Shown here one piece after another: positions 31,607 to 41,449 of a stretch of 64,000 nucleotides of DNA. The translations under genes and the position numbers were made by a program. The DNA comes from Bacillus sp. AFS037270 (GTDB taxonomy: Bacteria > Bacillota > Bacilli > Bacillales_B > DSM-18226), in the NCBI RefSeq assembly GCF_002585305.1, contig NZ_NUNF01000013.1, positions 62,001 to 126,000 of the forward strand, given 5' to 3'. The first letter of the stretch is position 1, and each line of letters opens with the position of its first letter. Below the pieces are notes generated by a model. That model saw nothing but the letters and a program-made list of their open reading frames with translations. It searched no databases and was not told where the DNA came from.

Positions 31607-32560
31607 TTATGAAAGTTCTCTTCGAAAAAAATCTTCAATTGTATCAAAAATCAACAAATCCATTCCTTCAACAATCTCCTCTACCCCATTCTTTGAGGCA
31701 TAATACTTTGCAATCCTTGGACCACCTTCATCTAAATTTGTACGATTCAGAAATCCATGGCCCAGCCCATTAATAAGATAAAGAGACACATTATTCTTTT
31801 TATCTGCTAGTTCCTGATATAATAACTTACTTTGATGTGCAGGAACAGCAACGTCACTTAGCCCATGCTTAATTAGAAATGGCGGAAGACTTTCTTTTAC
31901 ATAGATCAACGGATTGGCTTCCTTTACACGTTCCGGACATGTTAAAATTGGTGCTCCTAAAAACAACGATTCAAACGAATCAGGGTCAGAAGTTTTTTTA
32001 TCTTTTGGAATTTGGACTGACTCAGGATCTTCTTCGATAATTCCATATAATTCTCTTTGTTCATCGATTTGGAGAAAATCAACTGGACCATAGCCAATTA
32101 CGACAGCTTGAACGTCACTTGTCATTTCAGGATAGAGAGGATTTTCTCCGATGAATTCGTTAGGTTTTGTTGTTGCAGCAAGTGCTGCAAGATGCCCTCC
32201 TGCCGACGAGCCCCAAAGGCCTATTTTATTTCGGTCTAAACCATACTCCCCTGCGATTGTTTTAACCCACCTAACGGCTGTTTTTACATCATGAATTTGC
32301 GCAGGAAAGATAGCTTCATCACTTAACCGGTAATCAATGCTTACCATCGCATAGCCTTTGCTGGCAAAATATCGGGTGAAATCAGGACCTAATTTGCGAT
32401 CCCCAAAGCGCCATCCCCCGCCATGCAGCCAAATAATCACGGGCAGAGGCTCTTTTTTCATCTTGGGTAAATATAAATCAGCTAATAACTGTCTTCCATT
32501 TATCTCCGCGTAAACGAGATCTGTTATGATTTCTACAGTATAATCCACTAACTTTTCCAA
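31607..32560 (-). CDS. Alpha/beta hydrolase paired with quercetinase (module 1); candidate depside esterase
   Basis: 317 residues, HSL/BD-FAE-like carboxylesterase. Oxyanion motif HGGGW at 46-50, nucleophile Ser119 in WGSSAGG, acid in KHGLSDVAVP and His in GLGHGFLN. TTG start at 32560 with AAGGAGG. It follows the QdoI gene by 56 bp on the same strand, and the same pairing recurs at 47884-49889. Known biochemistry: quercetinase yields 2-protocatechuoylphloroglucinol carboxylate, an ester. The inference is that this enzyme hydrolyses it to protocatechuate and 2,4,6-trihydroxybenzoate. A general feruloyl/acetyl esterase remains possible. Confidence 0.8.
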   Translation of the reverse strand: MEKLVDYTVEIITDLVYAEINGRQLLADLYLPKMKKEPLPVIIWLHGGGWRFGDRKLGPDFTRYFASKGYAMVSIDYRLSDEAIFPAQIHDVKTAVRWVKTIAGEYGLDRNKIGLWGSSAGGHLAALAATTKPNEFIGENPLYPEMTSDVQAVVIGYGPVDFLQIDEQRELYGIIEEDPESVQIPKDKKTSDPDSFESLFLGAPILTCPERVKEANPLIYVKESLPPFLIKHGLSDVAVPAHQSKLLYQELADKKNNVSLYLINGLGHGFLNRTNLDEGGPRIAKYYASKNGVEEIVEGMDLLIFDTIEDFFRRELS

Positions 32561-32616
32561 TGAAAATCCTCCTTAAAAGATGCAATTCTTAACTAATGAT
32601 TGTCTTCTTGTCACTA

Positions 32617-33648
32617 TTAATCATTTGCTGGACGACCGCCAAGCACCTTCAGGTCAAGAATATCTAAATTTTGCAGTACTCGATCAAAACGGAGTGGAGC
32701 CGGCTCACTCGGGAAAATATAATCATCATACACATCTCCAAGAGTACGGAAAAATGCCTCGAATAGTCCCGTCGCAAGGATACCAATCATTTTTGTGTAA
32801 TGTGAATCCATTCGATAAGAATGAACTGTGTTAGCAGGCACATGGAGAATATCCCCAGGGTGTAGTGTGAGCTCTACTCCATTCGCCCACAGTGTAACCT
32901 GACCTTCAATACAGAAGAAAATTTCCGTATGCTTTTCGTGATAATGTTCAGGAATGGCTTCACCTTTAGGACCTTCTGAAACAACAAAAATAAATTCACC
33001 ATTCGAATTGGCTTGAGTTGTCATCAGGGTATGAAGTTGGTCTCCTGTAACTAAGCGAATGCCCTCTCCTGCTTCAAGGACATATGGTGCAGCCTCTTCA
33101 GGGATTTCTCCATTTTCAACTAGTTGTGATGTACCAAGAACTTGAGTATCCAAGATGAATTCTACATCTGCTGAGATTGATGCTTTTTTAAATTTCTCAA
33201 TCGAAGGTTCTTGGACTGCTTTTGGAGGATGGACAAATTTTTCGTAAGGCTCACCAATAATCGAATAGAGCTTCGAAACGTCACCTTTTGATGTAAAAGA
33301 TAAAAACTGTGTTCTATGGCTAAGCATTTGATAACTGTGAGAGGTGCCTGCAGGAATATAAGCATAATTCCCCTCGGTAAGTAGATATTTTTTATCAGCT
33401 ATCACTACTTCAAGTCTGCCATGGAGGACGTAGATTCCCTCATGACTGTATAAATGTTTATGTAATGGAAAGGAATCTCCTTTTCCTCCTGAAATAATAA
33501 CCATTTCTACTAAATTATCCGTACTCATGCCATTTGCTATAATAGTAGCAAGCTGTCTACCAAATAAGTAACGTTCCCCTTCCCCATTTCTTAGCAAATA
33601 AGGCATCTTGTAATCAGGAAGCTTATTAAACAAGGTACTCAATTTCAT
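32617..33648 (-). CDS. qdoI: Quercetin 2,3-dioxygenase, bicupin (module 1)
   Basis: 343 residues, closely similar to B. subtilis QdoI/YxaG (about 337 residues). Both cupin metal sites are intact: N-terminal His63, His65, Glu70, His104 (FPLHKHLYSHEG; PAGTSHSY) and C-terminal His235, His237, Glu242, His276 (IPEHYHEKHTE; PANTVHSY). It opens the flavonol C ring with O2, releasing CO and a depside. The ATG at 33648 lies almost on top of AGGAGG, so TTG 33642 may be the real start. First gene of module 1, divergent from a LysR regulator. Confidence 0.9.
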   Translation of the reverse strand: MKLSTLFNKLPDYKMPYLLRNGEGERYLFGRQLATIIANGMSTDNLVEMVIISGGKGDSFPLHKHLYSHEGIYVLHGRLEVVIADKKYLLTEGNYAYIPAGTSHSYQMLSHRTQFLSFTSKGDVSKLYSIIGEPYEKFVHPPKAVQEPSIEKFKKASISADVEFILDTQVLGTSQLVENGEIPEEAAPYVLEAGEGIRLVTGDQLHTLMTTQANSNGEFIFVVSEGPKGEAIPEHYHEKHTEIFFCIEGQVTLWANGVELTLHPGDILHVPANTVHSYRMDSHYTKMIGILATGLFEAFFRTLGDVYDDYIFPSEPAPLRFDRVLQNLDILDLKVLGGRPAND

Positions 33649-33831
33649 TCCTCCTAAATATTTGAACCAATTATCTAGTTACACGTGAGATTTAACACAA
33701 TTACTTCAATAGATAGTATATGGTAGAATAGTTCTTGAGAGAAATATAACTAATAGTTCACAGTTATTCCTTTTTTTCATATAGGTAATTAGTCCAGAGC
33801 AAGATATTTAGAAAGAAAGGAGCGATTGCCT

Positions 33832-34758
33832 ATGGATCTTAAACAATTACGTTACTTTGTCTCTGTTGCGGAACGATTGAGTTTTACCGAGGCAGCAGCG
33901 GAACATTTTGTTGCTCAATCTGCTATCAGTAAGCAAATCTCTAATCTTGAAGAACTGATAGGGGTTCAATTATTTATCAGAAATAGAAGAACCGTCCAAT
34001 TAACGAAGGCTGGAGCTCAATTATTAAAAGATGCCAAAGGCGTAATAGAGCATTATGAAGAAGCAATAAGTAATGCTAGACTAAGAGGAAGCGATTTGTC
34101 GGGAAGTATAAAAATTGGGTATTTAGGACTTGAGAAACTTTTTTTACCAAGACTGATTAATCAATTCACCAAGAAATATCGAGATGTTAATATTGAATTA
34201 ATTCAATACACGAGGGATACACTCAATGCCTCCTTAAAACTTGGAGATATTGATATTGGTTTTACTTTATCGTTATCAATTGATAAATTCCCCGAAATTA
34301 CCTCTAGGAAAATATCCAATATACCTTTTACAGTGGTAATGAACAGTGAACATCCTCTAGCGAACCATAGAAAAATTAGTATTACTTCGATTGCTACTGA
34401 GCCGGTTATTGTTATTAATCCAGAAGTATCCCCAGATGGATTCAAACATATTTCGGAACTCTTTATAAAGCATGATATCTCTCCAAACATCATACAGGAA
34501 TGTTCCCACTTTGAAACTGTGTTACTCATGGTTGAAGCTGGTATTGGTATTTCCATTCTTCCCGTTGCAATGGTCAATCCCCCTCCAACGCTTCGCTTTA
34601 TTGAATTAGAAGAGAATATAGAGGAAATTGATTTCATTATTGCCTGGAATAAAAATAATCTTAATCCATTAATCTCTTTATTTACGAAAGAATTTGAGTC
34701 TTTTATCGATACACACGAGGACGGACTAATATTTAAAACTAAAAAATCCACGCCATAA
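33832..34758 (+). CDS. LysR-family regulator of quercetinase module 1
   Basis: 308 residues from ATG 33832 (AAAGGAG). N-terminal winged helix (RYFVSVAERLSFTEAAAEHF, then VAQSAISKQI) and a periplasmic-binding-like effector domain (~90-295). It is divergent from qdoI, the classic arrangement for LysR activators, with about 180 bp between. It is paralogous to the LysR at 50156-51043. The B. subtilis quercetinase genes are instead under TetR-type repressors (QdoR/LmrA), so this control would differ. A flavonoid or its breakdown product is the likely inducer. Confidence 0.85.
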   Translation: MDLKQLRYFVSVAERLSFTEAAAEHFVAQSAISKQISNLEELIGVQLFIRNRRTVQLTKAGAQLLKDAKGVIEHYEEAISNARLRGSDLSGSIKIGYLGLEKLFLPRLINQFTKKYRDVNIELIQYTRDTLNASLKLGDIDIGFTLSLSIDKFPEITSRKISNIPFTVVMNSEHPLANHRKISITSIATEPVIVINPEVSPDGFKHISELFIKHDISPNIIQECSHFETVLLMVEAGIGISILPVAMVNPPPTLRFIELEENIEEIDFIIAWNKNNLNPLISLFTKEFESFIDTHEDGLIFKTKKSTP

Positions 34759-34770
34759 AGAGCGTGGATT
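34745..34770 (+). terminator. Terminator of LysR module 1
   Basis: AATCCACGC/GCGTGGATT stem overlapping the last codons of the gene, followed by TACTTC; only weakly T-rich on the plus strand but with A6 on the other side. Confidence 0.65.
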
Positions 34771-35059
34771 TACTTCATTCTCCTTTGTAATGTCAAAGGC
34801 TACTATTGAAAACATCTTTTTGAAATAGCGGGGTTGATGTTAACTGGAAAAGTTAATCCATCCATTAAAATTTGATCGTTTATCTAAGTCTAAATTACTG
34901 CATTAAAAAAGTTGGGCAAAGGACATCCTCAAAGCATGAACAGGATGTCCTATTTATGCACAACAGATATAGTTGATAAGAAGCAAACAGCTGCAAAATT
35001 TCAAAAGTTACTGAATTCTCATTTGTGGTCAGAAACTATTCTACTAGAGTTATACACTT
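34759..35059. other. Intergenic stretch with one inverted repeat
   Basis: Apart from the LysR terminator, the only structure is GGACATCCT/AGGATGTCC (34921-34950; 12-base loop), which could terminate transcription from the minus-strand LysR gene at 35060. No start-plus-site combination or recognisable gene remnant was seen. Confidence 0.5.
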
Positions 35060-35959
35060 TTATTTTATCTTTGGACTAATATATTTCCAATCAAAATTTT
35101 CTATAAAATGGACGAATGCCTTAACGACATTCCATTCAAGGGATTCCTTATGATAATACATCCACGTTCTTCGCAATATAGGGTTTCCTTCTTGATCGGT
35201 TATAAGGACTTTGGATAAGTTCTCTATACCATTAAGTACCCTGCTGGAAAGGATGCCATATCCTAAACCATTTATAACCATTTCCTTACACGTATCAACT
35301 TGGTCGACTTCTATACTGATAAAGGGTGCTTGCGCATAATTTTCAGCCCACCAATGATCAATGGTTGATTTTAATAAGTAATCCCCTCTATATTCAATTC
35401 TAGGAAGACGAGGAAGATCCATTATTTCAATCTCATCCTTTGAAGCAATGCAAATGGTTTCCTCAAATAATTGATGTTTCGATAATCCCCTGCATCCATA
35501 GTCTCCCCGAACAAAACCGATATGAACATCTTTATTGTGTATAAGCTGGGTAACGTCTCTGCTCCATCCCGTAATCACCTTGAATTCCACATGGGGAAAT
35601 TGCCTTTTAAATAGTTTCAAAATATAAGGAAGTTCATAATTCGCAAAAAAATTAGATACCCCCAATTTCAACGTACCTACCACTTTATCACTTTCGTTAT
35701 TACTCATATTTTGGACATTTTCTTTTATCTTCTCATAATGAGCAAGGGCCTCCTCAGCACATTGGACAAGATATTCCCCTTGTGGGGTAAAATGCACTCC
35801 ACGGCTTTCACGGGTTACGATTGTAACTCCCAGCTCCTCCTGCATATGCTTTAATCTACTCGTTAAAGCAGGTTGAGTAAGAAATAATAATCGAGCTGTT
35901 TTTGTAAGATTTTTTTGATTATAAAGTACTTTCAGTATTTCCCAGTCACGGTAATCCAT
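35060..35959 (-). CDS. LysR-family regulator divergent from odhA
   Basis: 299 residues. Helix-turn-helix at ~15-40 (NLTKTARLLFLTQPALTSRL), then a substrate-binding domain. CysL/CitR-like subgroup, not close to the two quercetinase LysR proteins. It sits 169 bp from and divergent to odhA, an arrangement not found at the standard Bacillus odhAB locus. It may tie 2-oxoglutarate dehydrogenase expression to a metabolite. The start has GGGTGGG only four bases from the ATG. Confidence 0.8.
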   Translation of the reverse strand: MDYRDWEILKVLYNQKNLTKTARLLFLTQPALTSRLKHMQEELGVTIVTRESRGVHFTPQGEYLVQCAEEALAHYEKIKENVQNMSNNESDKVVGTLKLGVSNFFANYELPYILKLFKRQFPHVEFKVITGWSRDVTQLIHNKDVHIGFVRGDYGCRGLSKHQLFEETICIASKDEIEIMDLPRLPRIEYRGDYLLKSTIDHWWAENYAQAPFISIEVDQVDTCKEMVINGLGYGILSSRVLNGIENLSKVLITDQEGNPILRRTWMYYHKESLEWNVVKAFVHFIENFDWKYISPKIK

Positions 35960-36128
35960 TGTCCCACCCTGTAATCTGATATAAAGATTTTTTATAAGTA
36001 AAAATAATTTTTTTGAATTTTATTTATTATCATTATTGCATTATCCTTATCCTTAATCAATTGTTAATTACTTCTATAACCTATCCAAATATTATTATAC
36101 GAAAACTCAATCATGGGGGTATTCCATA

Positions 36129-39023
36129 ATGGGAGAACAGGAAAATCAACGAAATCCATGGAGGAATTTTAATGGTCCAAACCTTGGCTATGTAATCGAA
36201 CAATATGAGCGCTATATGAACGGTATAGATACCGTCGAGCCAAAATTAAAAGAGTTATTTATCAAATGGGGATCACCCTTGTCTTTTGAGACAAGTCAAT
36301 TGAAAGAAAGCGGCGACCATGGATCTGTTATTCCAGGTAATTCAGCAGATATAGTGAAAGTGATGAAAGTTGTAAAACTGCTGGAAGATATTCGCTCACA
36401 TGGACATCTAGCGGCAAATATAAATCCGTTAGATGTGAATGAAAAGCACCATGATTTGTTCAGTCCTGAAAAATATGGGATAAGTGACTACGACTTGAAA
36501 GCGATTCCAGCAAAACTCGTTTGGGAGGATACACCTGAAGGCGTTCAAACCGCATTGGATGCTATAAATCATTTAAAGAATCTTTATACCTCTTCACTAG
36601 CCTACGAATTTAACCATGTTGATAATATGGATGAAAAAACATGGTTAACTCAGATCGTGGAGACAGGGAGCATGCATCGCTCCTTATCGAAAGAAGAACA
36701 AACAAACCTATTAAAGAGTTTGACAGAGGTGGAAGGATTTGAACAATATTTACATAAAACCTTTGTCGGTCAAAAGAGATTTTCTATTGAAGGTGTAGAC
36801 ATGCTCGTACCTATGCTAAATGAAGCGATTCACGAAGGTGTCGGGGATCAAGTACAAAATGTCTTGATTGGAATGGCTCATCGCGGCCGCTTAAGTGTCT
36901 TAGCGCATGTATTAAACAAACCATACAGCAGGATTTTCTCTGAGTTTCAGCACTCTTCCGCCAAACAACAAGGACCGTCGGCAGATTTAGTCGATATTAG
37001 TGAGGGTTGGACAGGAGATGTGAAATACCATTTAGGCTACAATCGGTTCGTCGAAGGTGCAAGTACCCTTCGTACACGTATTACCTTAGCGAATAATCCG
37101 AGTCATCTTGAATTTGTCGATCCCGTGATCGAAGGGTTTACAAGAGCAGCCCAGGAAGAACGTCAAAAAGCAGGATATCCTGAGCAGGATGTTAAGAAGG
37201 CATTTCCAATACTGGTACATGGAGATGCTGCATTTCCAGGCCAGGGAATTGTAGCGGAGACTTTAAATTTAGGTGGATTAAATGGATATCGAACAGGTGG
37301 TACCATTCATATCATTACGAACAACATGATCGGATTTACGACAGATAGCCGGGATTCTCGTTTTACGAGATATGCGAGTGACTTGGCAAAAGGGTTTGAA
37401 ATCCCCATTGTGCATGTAAATGCGGATGATCCAGAAGCTTGTCTGGCAGCTGTTCGTCTTGCCTATCAATACCGTGCTCGCTTCCAAAAGGATTTTTTGA
37501 TTGATTTAGTGGGATACCGCCGATTCGGCCACAATGAAATGGACGACCCTGCGGTCACCCAGCCCCAGGTATACAAAAAAGTTTCGGGCCATTTAACGGT
37601 AAGAGCATTATATTCCGAACAGTTGAGAAATAAAGGTATTTTGAATGATCAAGAGGTCGAACAAATCAATCGCAGCGTCCAAGAAAGGCTCCAAGCCGAA
37701 TATGACCAAGTGTTGGAGAGGAAACCTTATGTGCGATCTGCAGTTGTAGAGATTCCTAAGGTTATCACGAAAGGAATTCCGCAATTGAAAACAAGTGTAC
37801 AGCTTAACACCCTTCGTGAATTAAATCATGAATTGCTGAAATGGCCGGTAAGCTTTCACGTTTATCCAAAATTAAAGCGGATTTTGGAGCGCCGTGAAAT
37901 AGCATTGGAAGAAAACGGAAAAGTAGAATGGGCGGTAGCAGAAGTGCTGGCATTCGCAACGTTGTTAAAAGAAGGCACACCGATCCGGCTAACGGGACAG
38001 GATTCTGAGCGTGGAACGTTCGCTCAGCGTCACATTGTGCTGCATGACACAGAAACCAACGAAACCTATTCACCCTTGCATCATCTAACGCAAGCCCGCG
38101 CTTCGTTTGCGGTTCATAATAGCCCACTGTCTGAAGCGGCTGTTGTAGGTTTTGAATATGGCTATAATGTCTTTGCTCCTGAAACACTTGTCATATGGGA
38201 AGCACAATACGGTGATTTTGCTAACACAGCACAACCTCTGTTTGATCAATTTGTTTCATCCGCTAGAGCTAAATGGGGACAAAAGTCAGGGCTTACTCTT
38301 CTTTTGCCTCACGGTTATGAAGGCCAGGGTCCAGAGCACTCCAGTGCCCGTCTTGAACGCTTTTTACAGTTGGCGGCAGAAAACAACTGGACGGTTGTAA
38401 ACTTGACAAGTGCTGCCCAATACTTTCATATTTTGCGCCGTCAAGCATCCATCTTAGGAACAGAATTCGTCAGGCCGCTGGTCATTATGACACCAAAAAG
38501 TCTGCTTCGTCACCCGCTGGTCTCTTCTCCTGGCACTGCTCTAAGCGATGGCAGTTTCCAAACGGTTGTGGAACAACCAGAGCTCGGAAAAGAGAGAGAA
38601 AAAGTAAAGCGGCTAGTGTTAACGACTGGTAAGATGGCCATCGATCTGGCTGTAGAAATTGACTCAAGAAAAGAAATTCAAACATTAGACGAAATACACA
38701 TCGTTCGTATCGAACAATTGTATCCATTCCCGAAGGAAAAAGTAGAAGAAATTTTAAAGCGCTATCCGAACCTGAAGGAAATCGCTTGGGTACAGGAAGA
38801 ACCAAAGAATATGGGAGCATGGCATTATATCGCCCCTACCCTCTTTGAACTTGCTTCCGGCAAACTGACAGTCGGTTACATTGGACGACAGGCGCGTTCA
38901 AGCACGGCAGTCGGCGATTCAATCGTTCATAAAAAGGAACAAGAACATATTGTCCAACAGGCTTTGAATTTTAATATTTTAATAGATACACAGAAACAAG
39001 AAAGAGAGTTAGTTAGAAGCTAA
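36129..39023 (+). CDS. odhA: 2-oxoglutarate dehydrogenase E1 component
   Basis: 964 residues, slightly longer than the usual 930-955 of Bacillus OdhA. It decarboxylates 2-oxoglutarate with thiamine diphosphate and passes the succinyl group to OdhB. Motifs: [12 protein letters not shown] at the N-terminus, GMAHRGRL, the diphosphate-binding segment GDAAFPGQG...[10 protein letters not shown] and the C-terminal pyrimidine domain [23 protein letters not shown] cycle, cytosolic multienzyme complex. odhB follows in the same operon. It could be the only odhA or a second, regulated copy, since a LysR gene flanks it. Confidence 0.95.
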   Translation: MGEQENQRNPWRNFNGPNLGYVIEQYERYMNGIDTVEPKLKELFIKWGSPLSFETSQLKESGDHGSVIPGNSADIVKVMKVVKLLEDIRSHGHLAANINPLDVNEKHHDLFSPEKYGISDYDLKAIPAKLVWEDTPEGVQTALDAINHLKNLYTSSLAYEFNHVDNMDEKTWLTQIVETGSMHRSLSKEEQTNLLKSLTEVEGFEQYLHKTFVGQKRFSIEGVDMLVPMLNEAIHEGVGDQVQNVLIGMAHRGRLSVLAHVLNKPYSRIFSEFQHSSAKQQGPSADLVDISEGWTGDVKYHLGYNRFVEGASTLRTRITLANNPSHLEFVDPVIEGFTRAAQEERQKAGYPEQDVKKAFPILVHGDAAFPGQGIVAETLNLGGLNGYRTGGTIHIITNNMIGFTTDSRDSRFTRYASDLAKGFEIPIVHVNADDPEACLAAVRLAYQYRARFQKDFLIDLVGYRRFGHNEMDDPAVTQPQVYKKVSGHLTVRALYSEQLRNKGILNDQEVEQINRSVQERLQAEYDQVLERKPYVRSAVVEIPKVITKGIPQLKTSVQLNTLRELNHELLKWPVSFHVYPKLKRILERREIALEENGKVEWAVAEVLAFATLLKEGTPIRLTGQDSERGTFAQRHIVLHDTETNETYSPLHHLTQARASFAVHNSPLSEAAVVGFEYGYNVFAPETLVIWEAQYGDFANTAQPLFDQFVSSARAKWGQKSGLTLLLPHGYEGQGPEHSSARLERFLQLAAENNWTVVNLTSAAQYFHILRRQASILGTEFVRPLVIMTPKSLLRHPLVSSPGTALSDGSFQTVVEQPELGKEREKVKRLVLTTGKMAIDLAVEIDSRKEIQTLDEIHIVRIEQLYPFPKEKVEEILKRYPNLKEIAWVQEEPKNMGAWHYIAPTLFELASGKLTVGYIGRQARSSTAVGDSIVHKKEQEHIVQQALNFNILIDTQKQERELVRS

Positions 39024-39079
39024 CCATGATCAACAGCAAATAACAAGATAATAATAGTACTTACTATACTTAGGAGGAT

Positions 39080-40330
39080 ATGAACTTGATGGAAATTAAG
39101 GTACCAGAGTTGGCAGAATCCATTTCAGAAGGAACGATTTCACAATGGCTCATTAATATTGGTGACAAAGTATCAAAAGGAGATAGTGTCGTAGAACTGG
39201 AAACAGATAAAGTCAATATAGAATTAAATGCTGAATATTCAGGTATCGTTACGAAGGTATTAAAAGAAACCGGCGATACGGTAGAAGTAGGCGATGTCAT
39301 TGCAATTATTGAGGATGGCACAGCTGAGGGACCCGTTGTCACCACAACAGCTCCGGAAAAATCGGTAGAAGAAACTTTAAATCAACAAAGCACCCGGTCA
39401 GAACAAGAAGTTCCGAAAGCCAACCGACCGATTGCTTCTCCAGCTGCAAGAAAATGGGCAAGAGAACTGGGAATCGATTTAAATCAGGTAAATAGCAGTG
39501 ACCCACTAGGCAGAATTATGTCAAATGATGTCAAATCCTATTCACCTGCACCTCCGGTAAAAGAAGAACCAAAATTGGAAAAGGCAAGTCCAAAACGTAA
39601 GGAACAACAAAATGATGTGGAGTTTGATAAACCTGTAGAACGTGTAAAAATGTCCCGCAGACGCCAAACCATCGCTAAACGCCTTGTAGAGGTCCAACAA
39701 ACAGCCGCGATGTTGACCACATTTAATGAAGTTGACATGTCTGCGATTATGGATTTACGCAATAAGCGGAAAGATGCCTTTTTCGATAAACATGGTGTTC
39801 GTCTTGGATTTATGTCGTTTTTTACAAAAGCAGTGGTTTCTGCCTTAAAGCAATTCCCTCTTTTAAATGCAGAAATTCAAGGAGATGAATTGCTGATCAA
39901 GAAGTTTTACGATATCGGAATTGCGGTGGCAGCTCCAGAAGGTTTGGTCGTTCCAGTTGTACGCAATGCGAATCAGAAAAATTTTGCAGAAATTGAACAA
40001 GAAATCGGTAATCTTGGTAAAAAGGCTCGTGATAACGCCCTCACTTTGAATGATTTGCAAGGTGGAACCTTTACGATTACAAATGGTGGAGTTTTTGGAT
40101 CGTTAATGTCCACACCGATTTTGAATAGTCCGCAAGTAGGCATTCTCGGTATGCATAAGATCCAGACAAGGCCAGTAGCAATTGATAGTGAACGAATGGC
40201 AAACCGTCCGATGATGTATATCGCACTGTCTTACGACCATCGAATTGTGGATGGGAAAGAAGCCGTTAGCTTCCTGGCTATGGTAAAAGAATTGTTGGAA
40301 GATCCAGAAAGCTTATTATTAGAAAGCTAA
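39080..40330 (+). CDS. odhB: 2-oxoglutarate dehydrogenase E2, dihydrolipoyl succinyltransferase
   Basis: 416 residues. Lipoyl domain ~4-77 with the modified Lys in VELETDKVN, a Pro/Glu-rich linker, a peripheral E3-binding domain ~118-155 ([14 protein letters not shown]), a second linker and the catalytic domain ~185-416 ending in [13 protein letters not shown] (His/Asp active site). It transfers succinyl to CoA. AGGAGG is at 39072-39077, too near ATG 39080, so an in-frame TTG (39086) or ATG (39089) may be used. Downstream of odhA by 56 bp. Confidence 0.95.
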   Translation: MNLMEIKVPELAESISEGTISQWLINIGDKVSKGDSVVELETDKVNIELNAEYSGIVTKVLKETGDTVEVGDVIAIIEDGTAEGPVVTTTAPEKSVEETLNQQSTRSEQEVPKANRPIASPAARKWARELGIDLNQVNSSDPLGRIMSNDVKSYSPAPPVKEEPKLEKASPKRKEQQNDVEFDKPVERVKMSRRRQTIAKRLVEVQQTAAMLTTFNEVDMSAIMDLRNKRKDAFFDKHGVRLGFMSFFTKAVVSALKQFPLLNAEIQGDELLIKKFYDIGIAVAAPEGLVVPVVRNANQKNFAEIEQEIGNLGKKARDNALTLNDLQGGTFTITNGGVFGSLMSTPILNSPQVGILGMHKIQTRPVAIDSERMANRPMMYIALSYDHRIVDGKEAVSFLAMVKELLEDPESLLLES

Positions 40331-40350
40331 AACTTTAGGGAGATCTATCA

Positions 40351-40857
40351 ATGGAAGCTAAATTTTGCAGAGAATCAAGAGTGATTCGAACCAGTCGTGT
40401 ATTCCCAAACGATGTGAATAATCATAATACATTATTTGGCGGCCGGTTAATGAGTGACATAGACCAAGTCGCCTCTATTTCCGCAGCGCGCCATAGTCGA
40501 AGCGAATGTGTAACTGCTTCAACGGATTCAGTCGATTTTTTACATCCAGTACGACCAACCGATTCCGTCTGTTTCGAATCTTATGTGACATGGAAAGGCA
40601 CATCATCAATGGAAGTATTTGTGAAAATTATCGCGGAAGACTTAAAAAGCGGTAAGCGTAAAATCGCGGCGACTGCGCTCCTAACATTTGTCGCACTTGA
40701 TGAGAATAAGCGCCCAACATGGGTTCCGGAAGTGATTCCTGAAACAGAAGAAGAGAAAAAATTGCATGAAACCGCCCCCGAGCGGGCAAGAGTGCGTAAA
40801 GAAAGAAAACAAAAGAGTAAAGAATTAGCTGCATTTTTAACAATGGATCAGTCCTAG
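40351..40857 (+). CDS. Acyl-CoA thioesterase, hotdog fold (YkhA-like)
   Basis: 168 residues. The hotdog motif NNHNTLFGGRLMSDIDQVASI-type helix (~26-46) is followed by TASTDSVDFLHPV. It resembles B. subtilis YkhA and BACH-type thioesterases that hydrolyse acyl-CoA to free acid and CoA. It lies 20 bp after odhB, so it is probably co-transcribed; it might relieve succinyl-CoA or other acyl-CoA build-up, which is inference. C-terminal ~25 residues are highly charged (RARVRKERKQKSKE). Confidence 0.85.
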   Translation: MEAKFCRESRVIRTSRVFPNDVNNHNTLFGGRLMSDIDQVASISAARHSRSECVTASTDSVDFLHPVRPTDSVCFESYVTWKGTSSMEVFVKIIAEDLKSGKRKIAATALLTFVALDENKRPTWVPEVIPETEEEKKLHETAPERARVRKERKQKSKELAAFLTMDQS

Positions 40858-40994
40858 GATCGACACAACTCATGATGGATATGATTGGGGTTCAGAAATC
40901 TATAATGTTCTAAAATTTTGATGGCAATAAAAAAAGTAGATTCCATTTATGAGGAAAATTTATATTTGATAACTATAGAAAGGAGATGAGGCTC

Positions 40995-41264
40995 ATGATT
41001 CTAAAGAATGCCATAGAATTAAGTAAGCGTATCAATTCCTACCGCCAGGGTTTGGTTGAATTGAAAAGGAATAAGGGACCCTCTGATCCTGATGTCATAA
41101 AACTCAGCAAACAATTAGATCGGGACATTGTCATGTTACAAATAATCATGTGTGAACTTCGCTCCTTAAAACAGGGATATCTTTATAATAGGTATCCAAA
41201 CTTAGATGAGCCCGTATGTATTATTCATGATCGTATAATCAAAAAAGATTTTATACAACATTAA
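40995..41264 (+). CDS. Spo0E-like aspartyl-phosphate phosphatase
   Basis: 89 residues from ATG 40995 (AGGAG 9 bases upstream; ATG 40986 is too close). Two-helix Spo0E-family hairpin: IELSKRINSYRQGL and the signature region PDVIKLSKQLDRDI, where the family has SQELD. Such proteins dephosphorylate Spo0A~P and delay sporulation. At 89 residues it is longer than most small Spo0E paralogues because of a C-terminal extension. Placement between TCA-type genes is unusual. It supports a spore-forming host. Confidence 0.75.
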   Translation: MILKNAIELSKRINSYRQGLVELKRNKGPSDPDVIKLSKQLDRDIVMLQIIMCELRSLKQGYLYNRYPNLDEPVCIIHDRIIKKDFIQH

Positions 41265-41449
41265 CAACATCAAACTAAGAGGCTCTTTTGCATGAGTTTA
41301 GAAGATACAAGTTTTTGAGATTGGTAGTCATTGCAACATATAAAAGTAAGCATTTATTTAAGAGATTAATGCCGCAAAATTGCTGAAATATAAGTATGGG
41401 CCCTCTTCTTTTCCTATAACCATAAAAACTTAACAAAGGAGTAACATGT

